Source: a virus
Strand: one strand, 5' to 3'
IMG/VR virus record: IMGVR_UViG_3300046535_002099
Span: 1 to 37,864 of that record
DNA: 37,864 nt
Shown: in pieces, positions 15,202-23,996 of the stretch
Layout of the letters: every line of letters begins with the position of its first letter
Numbering within the stretch: the first letter of the stretch is position 1
Notes under the pieces: model-generated
Database searches by the model: none
What the model was told of the DNA's origin: nothing
What the model saw: only the letters and a program-made list of their open reading frames with translations
Program-made: the position numbers and the translations under genes

Positions 15202-16248
15202 GTGGCCTACGCGAGCAACTCGGAGATCCCAGCCGACGTCAAGAGCCGGTACTCGGACCGCTGCCAGACCGTCTGGCGCGAGGCGTGGAACTCCGAGTTC
15301 GATCGGGACGGCTCGGAGGAGCGCGCGTTCAAGGTCGCCGAGACGGCGGCCCAGAACTGCAAGGCCGCGACGACGAAGAGCGCCACCGAGCGTGCTCTGA
15401 AGTTCAGCGGTGCCGACACGATCGAGGGGCTCGCGATCCCGTTCGACTCGTACGACACGGACCGCGAGACGTTCACGAAGGCCACCGACCTCTGCCTCGA
15501 CTGGTTCGGCAAGTCCGGCCGGCCGCTCCTCTACGACCACGGTCTCGACCAGCCGGGCACGCTCGTCGTCGGCCGCCAGGAGGAGTACGAGGAGCGCGTC
15601 GACGGCATCTGGGCCCAGTCCCAGATCAACCGGAACATCCGCTACCGCAAGGCCATCGATCGGCTGATCGAGGAGGGCGCACTCGGCTATTCGACCGGCG
15701 CCATGCCCCACCTCGCGAAGAAGAACGCGAAGGGCGAGATCACCCGCTGGCCGTGGGTCGAGCTGTCGATGACGCCGATCCCCGCCCACCCGGCGACGCT
15801 CCTGCACTACGTCAAATCCTCCGATGCGATCGCCCACCTCGAGGCGGTCGACATGGACATCCCCGACCCGCTCAAGGCCGCCCTCGTGGCGCTCGACGAG
15901 TGGGCCGGCTCCCGCGACGACGACAGCCTGCCTGACGGGCTGAAGTTCGCCGACCTCGTCGACCGCCTGTCAGTCGACGGACCGGCATGGGTGAAGGCCC
16001 GCCGAGATTGGTACGCCAAGTCGGGTCGGGTCCTGTCCGCCGCCACGCGCGAGCGACTGGCGACGCACCCGAGCGCTCTCCGTCAACTGGCCGACGACCT
16101 CGACGAGCTCCTCTCGTCCGCGGACAGCGGGAAATCGGCCTCGGCCGACTCGCTCGCGCTGCTCCTGGCAGCCCGCGACACGGAGGCGATCGACGAGCGG
16201 TTGCGCGGCCTTCGGAACCCCATCTCTCCGAAGGGAACCATCCAGTGA
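15202..16248 (+). CDS. Prohead maturation protease (HK97 type) with N-terminal ChaB-like domain
   Basis: 348 aa, GTG start chosen for the GGAGGT seven bases upstream. Residues about 8-53 (IPADVKSRYSDRCQTVWREA, WNSEFDRDGSEERAFKVAET) match the small helical ChaB-like domain. Residues about 70-205 are the protease. They start IEGLAIPFDSYDTDRETF and have H113 (YDHGLDQPG), S164 (LGYSTGAMP) and E187 (WVELSMTPIPAHP). These are the Ser-His-Glu-type active site and family signature of HK97 gp4-like proteases. The last 140 residues are helical and charged and could serve as scaffold. It cuts the capsid delta domain during prohead maturation. The next gene is the capsid protein (GTGA overlap). Confidence 0.88.
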   Translation: MAYASNSEIPADVKSRYSDRCQTVWREAWNSEFDRDGSEERAFKVAETAAQNCKAATTKSATERALKFSGADTIEGLAIPFDSYDTDRETFTKATDLCLDWFGKSGRPLLYDHGLDQPGTLVVGRQEEYEERVDGIWAQSQINRNIRYRKAIDRLIEEGALGYSTGAMPHLAKKNAKGEITRWPWVELSMTPIPAHPATLLHYVKSSDAIAHLEAVDMDIPDPLKAALVALDEWAGSRDDDSLPDGLKFADLVDRLSVDGPAWVKARRDWYAKSGRVLSAATRERLATHPSALRQLADDLDELLSSADSGKSASADSLALLLAARDTEAIDERLRGLRNPISPKGTIQ

Positions 16249-17510
16249 GCCTCGACCAGACCTACATCGACCAGAGCCAGGAGGTCGCGACGAAGCGCGC
16301 GGCCCTCGCCGGCCTGTACGAGCAGGCCGACACCATCACCGATCCCGCCAAGCGGGACGAGCTCGCGGGCTCGATCAAGTCAGCCAACCTCGAGCTGAAC
16401 GACCTCGTCGACAAGCTCGCCGACACCGAGGGCCTCGTCGCCGACCGCGACCGGAACCGCCAGGCCATTAAGGCCATGCGCCAGCCGGTCGGCCGCCAGA
16501 TCATCCCGACCAACGAGCAGGAAGAGGACGACCTCGACGTCGAGAACATCGGCGCGAAGTCCGTCCGCGAGCTGCTCCGCGCGACGATGAAGTCGAGCGG
16601 CCTGAAGACGTCCACCCAGGGCGGCGACGGCCTCCGCGGCTTCCGCGGGAACCTCGGCGACCTCGCCGTCAAGACGCTGATCCAGTCGTCCAGCCTCGCC
16701 CCGCTGGCCGACCGCCAGCCGGTCGTCCCCTCGGCGCAGGAGGAGACGACCGTCGCCGACCTCATGCTCCAGGGCACGACGACCGCCCAGGTCATCGACT
16801 ACTACGAGGAGACGACCTTCACGAACGCCGCGGCCGAGACGACCGAGGCGAACGCGAAGGGCGAGGGCGCCCTCGACTTCACCCTCCGGACCTCGAGCGT
16901 CCGGAAGATCGCGACGTTCGTCCCGGTCACCGACGAGATGCTGGCCGACGTGCCGGCGTTCGAGTCGTACCTGACGCAGCGCCTCGGCTTCATGGTCAAG
17001 CGGCGCGAGGAGACGCAGCTCCTCGTCGGCGACGGCTCGGCTCCGAACATCCGGGGCATCCTGAACACCTCTGGCGTCCAGACGTCCTCGGGCCTCGGCC
17101 ACTCGACGATCGACTCGATCTACCTCGGCATCACGAAGGTGCGCGCGGTCGGCTTCGCCGAGCCCACCGCCTTCGTCGCCCATCCGAACGACTGGGCGGA
17201 CATCCGGCTGTCGAAGGACGCCCAGGGCAACTACCTCCTCGGCCCGGCGACCGAAGAGGGCCCTGTCCGGATCTTCGGCCTCCAGGGGCGGCTGACCACG
17301 GCGATGACGGAGAACACCCTCCTCGTCGGCGCGTTCAAGCCGCACGCCCAGGTCTTCCGCCGGAGCGGGATCGACATCGCGATCTCGACCGAGAACGAGG
17401 ACTACTTCATCAAGAACAAGGTCGCCGTCCGGGCCGAGGAGCGCCTGGCGCTCGTCGTCTACCGGCCGACCGCGTTCTGCAAGGTCGACGCCATCGTCAT
17501 CGGCTCCTAG
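16245..17510 (+). CDS. Major capsid protein (HK97 fold)
   Basis: 421 aa from the GTG overlapping the protease stop. Residues 1-65 form a helical, coiled-coil delta domain (EVATKRAALAGLYEQAD...ELNDLVDKLAD), probably removed by the protease. The rest follows the HK97 order. It has an N-arm and E-loop region around 160-215, the spine helix (FESYLTQRLGFMVKRREETQ), LLVGDGSAPNIRGILNT and a C-terminal beta strand pair (FIKNKVAVRAEERLALVVYRP). The GDGS...P.GIL motif is characteristic. No separate scaffold or decoration gene is seen, so the delta domain and the protease tail probably guide assembly. Confidence 0.93.
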   Translation: MSLDQTYIDQSQEVATKRAALAGLYEQADTITDPAKRDELAGSIKSANLELNDLVDKLADTEGLVADRDRNRQAIKAMRQPVGRQIIPTNEQEEDDLDVENIGAKSVRELLRATMKSSGLKTSTQGGDGLRGFRGNLGDLAVKTLIQSSSLAPLADRQPVVPSAQEETTVADLMLQGTTTAQVIDYYEETTFTNAAAETTEANAKGEGALDFTLRTSSVRKIATFVPVTDEMLADVPAFESYLTQRLGFMVKRREETQLLVGDGSAPNIRGILNTSGVQTSSGLGHSTIDSIYLGITKVRAVGFAEPTAFVAHPNDWADIRLSKDAQGNYLLGPATEEGPVRIFGLQGRLTTAMTENTLLVGAFKPHAQVFRRSGIDIAISTENEDYFIKNKVAVRAEERLALVVYRPTAFCKVDAIVIGS

Positions 17511-17514
17511 CCGC

Positions 17515-18093
17515 ATGACGTTCCCGCTCGCCCCGGATGATCTCCGGGGGTTCGTCACGACGGATCTCGGTGATGCCGAGCTTCAGATCCTCCTCGACTA
17601 CGCGGAGGGCCTGATCAACCGGCGCATCGGTCCGCCTGGCGCGCGCACGGAGATCATCCGCGGCGGCGGGTTGTTCGTCTCGACGAGCCGCCCCATCGAC
17701 TCGGTCACTTCGGTCACCGAGACGTACTGGGGCACCAGCCTCTCCCTCGACCCTCTCGACTACCGGCTCCGTTCCGGGGGCTATCTCCTCGAGCGCCTCC
17801 GAACGGGGCCGAACGCCCGCTACCACTGGTGGGGCGACGTCACGGTCATCTACGAGCCTCTCGCCGACGATGCGATCCGGGCGGGCGTCCAGATCGCCCT
17901 TTGCGAGCTCCATGTCAACGCGCATCCGGGCCTGACCGCCGAGACGATCGGCGCCTGGTCACAGCAGTTCGCCGCGAACTCGGTCTGGAACGGGACCGCA
18001 GAGGAGGAGTCGATCCTCTCGCGCCTAGATCCCGAGGTCGGGATGCTGGTCGTCGGTGACCCGCGCTGGCCCGCCACGTGGGGGACCTGGTAG
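17515..18093 (+). CDS. Head-tail connector / adaptor protein
   Basis: 192 aa. The start DDLRGFVTTDLGDAELQILLDYAEGLINRRIG is the helical opening of gp6/gp15-type head completion proteins. A beta region (DSVTSVTETYWG...LDPLDYRLRSGGYLLERL) and a C-terminal helical part follow. These proteins form a ring under the portal. Position right after the capsid gene supports this. Family level only. Confidence 0.75.
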   Translation: MTFPLAPDDLRGFVTTDLGDAELQILLDYAEGLINRRIGPPGARTEIIRGGGLFVSTSRPIDSVTSVTETYWGTSLSLDPLDYRLRSGGYLLERLRTGPNARYHWWGDVTVIYEPLADDAIRAGVQIALCELHVNAHPGLTAETIGAWSQQFAANSVWNGTAEEESILSRLDPEVGMLVVGDPRWPATWGTW

Positions 18094-18468
18094 GTGCCGG
18101 CCCTCATCCACGAGCTCACGGTCCAGCGCTATAGCGCCGCGGCCGACGACTCATACGGCCAGCCGGCCCTGACGTGGGCCGACCACGCCACCGTCAAGGC
18201 GCTCCCGCAGCCGAAGTCGATCCGCGAGATGGAGATCACCTCGCAGGCCGGCGCCGTCATCGGCGACTGGACGATCTTCATGCTGCCGTCCGACCTCCGC
18301 GAGCGCGACCGCCTGCACCACGACCAGGCCAGCTGCCCGGTGCCGTCGTTCAGGGACCTCCCGACTGCCACCTTCGAGCCCACCGGGATCCGCAACGCCG
18401 CCGGCGTCGGCCACCACCTCGAGGTCGACGCCCGCCTGATCGCCGCCTCCGACGTCGAGGGCAGCTGA
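18094..18468 (+). CDS. Head closure / stopper protein
   Basis: 124 aa, GTG start directly after the previous stop. LIHELTVQRYSAAADDSYGQ, WADHATVKALPQPKSIREME and GDWTIFMLPSDLRERDRL are the beta-rich pattern of SPP1 gp16-like stopper proteins. These plug the head after packaging and join it to the tail. The next start overlaps its stop (TGATG). Confidence 0.7.
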   Translation: MPALIHELTVQRYSAAADDSYGQPALTWADHATVKALPQPKSIREMEITSQAGAVIGDWTIFMLPSDLRERDRLHHDQASCPVPSFRDLPTATFEPTGIRNAAGVGHHLEVDARLIAASDVEGS

Positions 18469-18860
18469 TGGCTCGCAAGGTCAGCTCCCGGACGGTGCTC
18501 AACCGCTCGAAGCTCGACCAGATCCACGGCGGGTTCGTCGACGCGATGGCCGAGATCGGCGCCCGGACGATCGCCACCGCCGAGCCGCACGTCCCCGACG
18601 ATCCGACCACGGCGGAGAGGATCCTCGGCGACTGGGGTGTCTGGGCCGACGGCAAGAAGGTCGCGGGGAACGGGACGAAGCCGCGCTCGGTCAGCGTGAA
18701 GGAAGGCATCACGCTCCTCGTGGGCTACCCGTTCCCGATGCGCTTCCATGAAGAGGGCACGATCCACGAGCCGGCTCGGCCCGTCCTGACGCCGGCCATG
18801 ATCGAGGTCATTCCCGAGACGGGCCCGGCCATGAAGACGAGGCTGGAGCGGGTCCGGTGA
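18468..18860 (+). CDS. HK97 gp10-like neck/tail-completion protein
   Basis: 130 aa. The C-terminal phrase GYPFPMRFHEEGTIHEPARP followed by VLTPAM matches the family's Y-x-x-F-x-E-x-G-T...P..PFL.PA signature. The N-terminal helix (LDQIHGGFVDAMAEIGARTI) fits too. The family helps join head and tail. The connector-stopper-gp10-terminator order is conserved. Confidence 0.72.
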   Translation: MARKVSSRTVLNRSKLDQIHGGFVDAMAEIGARTIATAEPHVPDDPTTAERILGDWGVWADGKKVAGNGTKPRSVSVKEGITLLVGYPFPMRFHEEGTIHEPARPVLTPAMIEVIPETGPAMKTRLERVR

Positions 18861-18867
18861 CCGTGCC

Positions 18868-19260
18868 GTGATCGACCCGATGGGTTCCGTCATCACGACG
18901 CTCCGGGCCGCTGGCGTCGCCTCATCCCGCGTGCGCGGCGGCGAGCCGGCGCCAGGCGATGCGAAGGGCCCGGGCGAGTACCAGCGCTTCGTCGTCCTCT
19001 CGAACCTCGGTCGCCAGCGGCTCCAGCAGGCGCCTGTCCAGGAGGTCCGCATCGGGTATCGCGCCTACGGGGCGACGTTCCAGGACGCAGCCGACCTGTC
19101 CGGCGACATCAGCGATGCCCTCCACCTCATCGGCGGCCGCTCGGCCAGCTCCGGCTGGATCTACGAGTCCCTCGAGGAGACCGGCGGGGCAGCCACGAAG
19201 GACCCGGACACGAAGCAGCCCTACGAGTCGGGAGTGATCGTCCTCATCGCCACGGCATAG
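18868..19260 (+). CDS. Tail terminator-like protein
   Basis: 130 aa from GTG; an ATG four codons in (18880) is possible. Motifs QRFVVLSNLGRQRLQQAPVQ, VRIGYRAYGATFQDAADLSG and a C-terminal strand (PYESGVIVLIATA) fit the small alpha/beta tail terminator proteins that cap the tail tube. Position after the gp10-like gene supports it. Confidence 0.62.
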   Translation: MIDPMGSVITTLRAAGVASSRVRGGEPAPGDAKGPGEYQRFVVLSNLGRQRLQQAPVQEVRIGYRAYGATFQDAADLSGDISDALHLIGGRSASSGWIYESLEETGGAATKDPDTKQPYESGVIVLIATA

Positions 19261-19280
19261 CCCCACGGGGCAGGAGACAG

Positions 19281-19682
19281 ATGCACCAGGTCGCCGAGCC
19301 ACGGCTCGAAACGATCGAAGGCCAGAAGACGCTCATCGTCGAGCGCGTCCCGCCGCTCCAGCCGAAGCTCGTCGGGCTGCTCGGCGCCCTCTTCCACGTC
19401 CGGATCGCGAAGGACATCCGACCAGCTGGTGCCCGGACCTCGTGCGAGGCCGACCGGGAGCACCGCTTCGAGACCCTCCGCGAGGGACGGCACGTCGGCC
19501 TGGACGGGGTCGTGCGCGACCTCCGGGTCCTGATGTGCCTCGACTGCGGCGCGGCCTGTGTCCGCGACATCAGCTACGACAGCCTGCCTGGGCTGCCGAC
19601 CGGCGGGCAGCATCTGCGCCGCCGGGATCTTGTCCTGGGCTGGTACACCGGCGCCCGCCGGTCCGGCCGTGAGTACCGATAG
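19281..19682 (+). CDS. Hypothetical zinc-binding-like protein in tail operon
   Basis: 133 aa. An SD-like caggaga precedes the ATG. Residues about 95-110 hold LMCLDCGAACVRDISYDSLP, with C at three places, and an isolated Cys lies upstream (ARTSCEADREH). The C-terminal 35 residues are basic. No family is recognised. The place between terminator and tail tube genes is unusual for a zinc protein; it could be a minor structural or regulatory protein. Confidence 0.5.
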   Translation: MHQVAEPRLETIEGQKTLIVERVPPLQPKLVGLLGALFHVRIAKDIRPAGARTSCEADREHRFETLREGRHVGLDGVVRDLRVLMCLDCGAACVRDISYDSLPGLPTGGQHLRRRDLVLGWYTGARRSGREYR

Positions 19683-19694
19683 GAGGTACGTGGA
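19681..19694 (+). promoter_or_regulatory. Strong Shine-Dalgarno before tail tube gene
   Basis: AGGAGGT at 19681-19687, seven bases before the ATG at 19695. It is among the best ribosome-binding sites in the window, fitting a protein needed in many copies. Confidence 0.7.
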
Positions 19695-20237
19695 ATGCCC
19701 ACCGGCATCGGTGTCACGACCGACACCCCCGGCAACCTGGTCGTCGGCGCAGGGCTCCTGCTCCGCAACCACGCGATCTTCGGATCGTCCGTCGACAACA
19801 ACCTGTTCGCGGTCGAGCGGGAGATCTTCACGCCCGTCCTCAACGGGCTCATGGGTGACCTGAAGGGCACCGACTACATTACCCGGTCGGTCGGCCGGAT
19901 CGAGGCGTCCATCCCCGAGGTCGGGACCGGCGTCATCACGGCCGGCATCCCGGGTGCCGCCGTCGACACCAGCACGCCCGGCATGGCGATCGTCTCGGAC
20001 GCCACCGCCCGCCGGATCGCCGACAACCAGTACGCCGACTGGGAGCTCGACGTCGACCGGGCGAACGGCGGCCAGTTCCAGTTCGAGGTCGACGACGCGA
20101 TCAACACCGGGCCGTTCTCGGGCGACCTCCAGAACGCCGGCGTCTACGCCCCCCGCTACATCCTCGCCGGCCGCCGCGACGCCTCGTCCCCGACGACGTC
20201 GCCCTGGCGGATCCGCATCCTCGACGTCGCGTCCTGA
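19695..20237 (+). CDS. Major tail tube protein
   Basis: 180 aa. It opens MPTGIGVTTDTPGNLVVGAG and has alternating beta strands, typical of tail tube proteins: RNHAIFGSSVDNNLFAVERE, IEASIPEV and ELDVDRANGGQFQFEVDDA. Placement between head-tail joining genes and the frameshifted chaperone genes is diagnostic, and the strong SD supports high expression. It polymerises as hexameric rings round the tape measure. Confidence 0.78.
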   Translation: MPTGIGVTTDTPGNLVVGAGLLLRNHAIFGSSVDNNLFAVEREIFTPVLNGLMGDLKGTDYITRSVGRIEASIPEVGTGVITAGIPGAAVDTSTPGMAIVSDATARRIADNQYADWELDVDRANGGQFQFEVDDAINTGPFSGDLQNAGVYAPRYILAGRRDASSPTTSPWRIRILDVAS

Positions 20238-20249
20238 GCTGACGCGGTC

Positions 20250-20864
20250 GTGATCGAGCTGACTGCCCTGACGCGCCCGGCTGGAGACCTCCTCAGCCGG
20301 GTCGTCCGGGTCACGATCGGCGGGCAGGAATACGTCCTGCCCGTTCGGTCGATCCGTGCCAACCAGCAGTGGAAGGAGCGCCTCGACGCGAACACGTCCG
20401 GGCTTCTCAACGCCCTCCAGGTCTCGGAGGACGACCTCGGCGCGATCTACGGCGCCCTCGCGGGGCAGCTCGACGAAATGATCGACCTGCTCACCTCGTA
20501 CGACACAGGGAGCCTCCTGCCGTCGAAGGAGGAGATCCTCGACATCGAGCCCGACGCCTCGATGGACGTCCTCAACGCCGTGCTCGAGGTGTGGCGAGCC
20601 GCCAACCCTTTAGTCGCTCACGCTCTCGACGCGATGAGCTCGGCGATGGCGCTGACGACGCCGGAGGCACCCTCGTCGCCGCCTTCGAGTTCGCCGCCGC
20701 CGAGTACGGCTGGCTCCCCGGCACGATCCTCGACGACCTCAGCGACGAGCAGCTCGTCGCGTACTTCGACGAGGCAGGCGAACGGAAAGCACGGGACGCT
20801 GACACGGCCTTCGAGTCGCGCCTCGAGGCCGTCCGGCTCGGCACCGTCTTCGCCCACGACGTGA
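20250..20864 (+). CDS. Tail assembly chaperone, unshifted (G-like) product
   Basis: 204 aa from GTG. Residues 1-121 look folded: VIELTALTRPAGDLLSRVVR, VTIGGQEYVLPVRSIRANQQ, then helical sequence up to VWRAANPL. From residue 122 the frame becomes Ser/Pro/Thr-rich with no hydrophobic pattern, and coding quality moves to the -1 frame. Lambda G-like proteins normally end soon after the slip site. Here the unshifted frame stays open for about 83 more codons, giving a long low-complexity tail. The folded part binds the tape measure during tail assembly. Confidence 0.75.
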   Translation: MIELTALTRPAGDLLSRVVRVTIGGQEYVLPVRSIRANQQWKERLDANTSGLLNALQVSEDDLGAIYGALAGQLDEMIDLLTSYDTGSLLPSKEEILDIEPDASMDVLNAVLEVWRAANPLVAHALDAMSSAMALTTPEAPSSPPSSSPPPSTAGSPARSSTTSATSSSSRTSTRQANGKHGTLTRPSSRASRPSGSAPSSPTT

Positions 20865-21010
20865 AGCAGTACCAGCAGTGGCGGAGCACGCGGGCAGTGG
20901 CGCGGCCACGCCAGTCAGTCGCTGCATCGGATGAGGCGCTCGAGCGCCAGATCTACGCGCTCGCGTCGCTCTTCCCCGGCAACGTGATCCGGGAGGCGAT
21001 GCCGACGTGA
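20250..21010 (+). CDS. Tail assembly chaperone, -1 frameshift (GT-like) fusion
   Basis: 253 aa by a -1 shift at 20606-20612: 121 residues of the first frame, then 132 of the second. The second part is clearly coding (DDAGGTLVAAFEFAAAEYGW, LDDLSDEQLVAYFDEAGE, LERQIYALASLFPGNVIREA) and ends where the tape measure starts (GTGA overlap). No good start codon or SD exists for the second frame alone. This is the conserved GT arrangement of long-tailed phages; the T part is thought to recruit tube protein. Confidence 0.85.
20606..20639 (+). promoter_or_regulatory. Programmed -1 ribosomal frameshift signal
   Basis: The heptamer CCCTTTA lies in frame as C CCT TTA (20606-20612), matching X XXY YYZ. TTA is a very rare codon here. 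Three bases on, GCTCA-CGC pairs with GCG-(A)-TGAGC around a 7-nt loop (20616-20639), a plausible stimulatory hairpin. Coding switches to the -1 frame exactly from this point. Confidence 0.85.
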
Positions 21011-23640
21011 GGATCGCCGATGTGTTCTTCCGCGCTCTTTTGGAAGACCAGCAGCTCCAGGTCGACGCGGTCAAGGCCGGCGACAAGGCCGGCCAGACGC
21101 TGGGCCTGCGGATGTCGAAGACGACCTCGGCCGCGCTCGGCGCCGGGCTGAAGGGCGGCCTTGCCGTCCTCGCCGGCGGCGCGGCGATCGCCACGAAGGG
21201 GATGCTGGAGCTCGACGGCATCACCGCGAAGTTCGCGGCCGACACCGGAGCCACCGCCGACGAGGCGAAGGCCGCCGGCCAGGCGATCAACGAGATCGCC
21301 GGGCGCAACCTCCAGAGCCTCGGCCAGGTCGGTGACACGATGACCGCGGTCCGGGTCCAGATGGGCCTGACCGGCGACGAGCTCAACCGGGTCACCGAAC
21401 TGACCCTGAAGTACGCCACGGCCACCGGCCAGGACTCGGTGACGGCGGTCAAGGCGTTCGACGACATCCAGGACGCCTGGAACCTCACGTCGAAGGACAC
21501 CGCCGCGATCATGGATGACCTGATCGCCTCGCATCAGAAGTACGGCGGCGAGCTCGGCGCCAACCAGGAAGCCCTCGCGAAGATGGCGCCGCAGCTGACG
21601 GCACTCAACGCCTCGTGGCGCGACGGCATCGGCCTGCTCAACCTGTTCGCGGCGTCCGGGCTCGACTCCGAGAAGGCCATGACCGCCCTGAACACGGCGG
21701 TCAAGAAGCTGAAGCCCGGGCAGAACCTCGACGACCTCGTCAAGGAGGTCAGCTCGATCGAAGACCCGACGAAGCGGGCGCAGAAGGCGATCGAGATCTT
21801 CGGCGCGAAGGGCGGCGTCGCCCTCGCCAACGCGCTGAGGCCCGGCGTGAACTCGCTCAAGGACTTCGAGATCAGCGCCTTCGACGCGGCGGGCGCCACG
21901 GACCAGGCGGCGAGCCGGATCGAGGACTCGCTGGGCAATCGCTTCCAGCTCGCGATCAAAGGTGCCGGGGCGGCAATCATCGGCTTCGGCTCGTCGTTCG
22001 GACCGGCTCTGACGGGGCTCGCGAGCGTTGCTGCCCTCGCCGGATCGCTGGGTGGCGGGAAGCTCGCCGGCGCCCTCGAGAAGGCGCTCGCCGGCGGGTG
22101 GAAGGCCGTCGCCGGGTCAGCAGCGGTCAAGGGCGCAGCCGCAGCGGCCGGCCTTGTCATTGGCGGCGTCTACGGCGCTGCAGCCGGTGCTGTCGAACAC
22201 ATCGCCGCCCTGATCGCGGACGCCTTCAGAGAGATCGCCGACTCGGCCGCCGTGAAGGTGCTCGCAGGTAAGGCCGGGGCGATCGTCGGGGCGGTCTTCG
22301 CCGAGGCAATGGTCATCTTCGAGACGATCAGCGAGGCGGTCACTGCGGCCTTCGTGAAGCTGCCGTTCGCGCCGCAGGTCCGCGCGGCCGTGCTCGCCGC
22401 CGGGATTGAGCTGGGCACGCTCCAGGGGACTGCCTTCGCGACGGCCGCCGGGGCAGCCCTCGGCGCCGCCCCGCTCGTGATCGCGGTCACGCTGATCCCG
22501 AACATCCAGGGCGGGATCGGGGCGATCGATCCCGCCGCCGACCCGCTCGGGCTGTTCGACCCCAAGCGCAGGCAGGATCTCATCGATGCGGCCGGGAAGG
22601 GCGGACAGGCGGCAGGCACGGCGTTCGTCCAGGGTGCCTCGGGATCCATTCGCGACGGTGCGGACGACGTACGGGCGGCTGGGCATTCAACTGGAGTGCT
22701 GCTGGCGGAGGGATTCCGGTCCAGCCTCAAGCGTCTCAGCGACGTTGCCGGCCCCAACGAGACGAAGGGATTCCGGGAGGCCCTCGCCAAGCGGCTGCAC
22801 GAGGCCGGACTGCGCGGGGCGCAGGCTCTGGCGCAGGGCTTCCAGGACGGCCGCGACGCCGTGAAGAACCAGTGGCAGGCGTTCCTCGACATCCTGAAGA
22901 ACGCCGAGTCGCCGCTGAAGGAACGGGCGCGGCTGCTCGGTGAGCTGACGTCGAAGGCGCTCCAGAAGGGGCTGCACTCGCAGGATCCCTACGTCCGCGC
23001 GACGGCGCAGACCACAAAGCAGGTGATCATCGACCGGCTGAACGTCCTCCAGGCCGACGCCCACAACATCGGCAAGCAGGGCATGGAGTTCCTGCGCAAG
23101 GGCATGAAGTCAAAGGACCCCGACATCCGGGCCGAGTCGCGGGCGATCTACAACGCGGCCACGAACTCGACGAAGCACCTGCCCGCAGCAGGCACGCTCG
23201 CGGGCGCGGGCCTCGCGACGGGTGTCGCGAGCGGCATCGCGGCGAACATCTGGAAGGGCGCACTGGCCGCCTACAACCTGGTCCGCGAGATCCTCCAGTT
23301 CACGAACCGGCTGCCGGGCCCCGACCACCAGGCCGGCCCAGCTCCGCACCACGCCGCCCACGGGGCCCGGGCCCGGGCCAATGAGCCGTTCATCGTCGGC
23401 GACGCCGGCAGGCCGGAACTGTTCGTGCCGTCCACGGCCGGGACCATCCTGCCGAGCGTGCCGCAGTCCTTTGGCGCGGCCGATGTCGCCGTGTCCGTCG
23501 GCTCGATCCACCTCCACGGGATCGGCTCCGACGTCTCGCCGGCGGCCGCGAAGCGGTTCGGCCAGCAGATCGTCGACGAGATGGGCAAGAACTTCCGAGT
23601 GGATGGCCACCGTCTCGGCCTCCACCCGAGCAGGCCATGA
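21007..23640 (+). CDS. Tape measure protein
   Basis: 877 aa, GTG start. The N-terminal 330 residues match the tail tape measure family: LELDGITAKFAADTGATADE, AINEIAGRNLQSLGQVGDTM and FDDIQDAWNLTSKDTAAIMD. Ala/Gly-rich hydrophobic segments (about 325-480) come next, and helical heptad regions (about 560-720) after that. The C-terminus is GDAGRPELFVPSTAGTILPS, the common G.AGPE.....G.I.P motif of tape measures. It sets tail length: 877 residues at about 0.15 nm each suggests roughly 130 nm. It is co-translated with the following tail gene (ATGA). Confidence 0.92.
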   Translation: MRIADVFFRALLEDQQLQVDAVKAGDKAGQTLGLRMSKTTSAALGAGLKGGLAVLAGGAAIATKGMLELDGITAKFAADTGATADEAKAAGQAINEIAGRNLQSLGQVGDTMTAVRVQMGLTGDELNRVTELTLKYATATGQDSVTAVKAFDDIQDAWNLTSKDTAAIMDDLIASHQKYGGELGANQEALAKMAPQLTALNASWRDGIGLLNLFAASGLDSEKAMTALNTAVKKLKPGQNLDDLVKEVSSIEDPTKRAQKAIEIFGAKGGVALANALRPGVNSLKDFEISAFDAAGATDQAASRIEDSLGNRFQLAIKGAGAAIIGFGSSFGPALTGLASVAALAGSLGGGKLAGALEKALAGGWKAVAGSAAVKGAAAAAGLVIGGVYGAAAGAVEHIAALIADAFREIADSAAVKVLAGKAGAIVGAVFAEAMVIFETISEAVTAAFVKLPFAPQVRAAVLAAGIELGTLQGTAFATAAGAALGAAPLVIAVTLIPNIQGGIGAIDPAADPLGLFDPKRRQDLIDAAGKGGQAAGTAFVQGASGSIRDGADDVRAAGHSTGVLLAEGFRSSLKRLSDVAGPNETKGFREALAKRLHEAGLRGAQALAQGFQDGRDAVKNQWQAFLDILKNAESPLKERARLLGELTSKALQKGLHSQDPYVRATAQTTKQVIIDRLNVLQADAHNIGKQGMEFLRKGMKSKDPDIRAESRAIYNAATNSTKHLPAAGTLAGAGLATGVASGIAANIWKGALAAYNLVREILQFTNRLPGPDHQAGPAPHHAAHGARARANEPFIVGDAGRPELFVPSTAGTILPSVPQSFGAADVAVSVGSIHLHGIGSDVSPAAAKRFGQQIVDEMGKNFRVDGHRLGLHPSRP

Positions 23641-23996
23641 GCAGCCTCGACGGGATCACGATCCTGCAGACATCGACAGGCCGCTTCGCCTACCCGCCGA
23701 ACGCGCAGATGGTGCCCATCCTCGACAACGGGACTCAGCTGACCGGGAACGCGATCATGCAGGGGACCGCTCTGGGCTGGCGACAGGCCGACATCGCCTT
23801 CTCGCTCGACGACGAGGACGATGTGGATGCTGTCCGGGCGGACGCGGAGACGCACGAGGCGATCGTCTACGTCGACCACCTGGCGGTGACGCACGCGGTC
23901 CGCATCCTCACCTTCGCAGCGTCGATGGATGGCAACGCCCTCTGGGCCTGCACGGCCACCCTCGTCGAAGAAGAAGCCTTCTTCGAGTACAGCTGA
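23637..23996 (+). CDS. Minor tail protein, family unknown
   Basis: 119 aa from the ATGA overlapping the tape measure stop. It is beta-rich: MSSLDGITILQTSTGRFAYP, then QLTGNAIMQGTALGWRQADI and AVTHAVRILTFAASMDGNAL. The C-terminus is acidic (EEEAFFEYS). It occupies the place of distal-tail or tail-tip proteins in siphophages but is much shorter than a typical Dit. It may be a small ring or collar at the tail tip. Confidence 0.6.
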   Translation: MSSLDGITILQTSTGRFAYPPNAQMVPILDNGTQLTGNAIMQGTALGWRQADIAFSLDDEDDVDAVRADAETHEAIVYVDHLAVTHAVRILTFAASMDGNALWACTATLVEEEAFFEYS

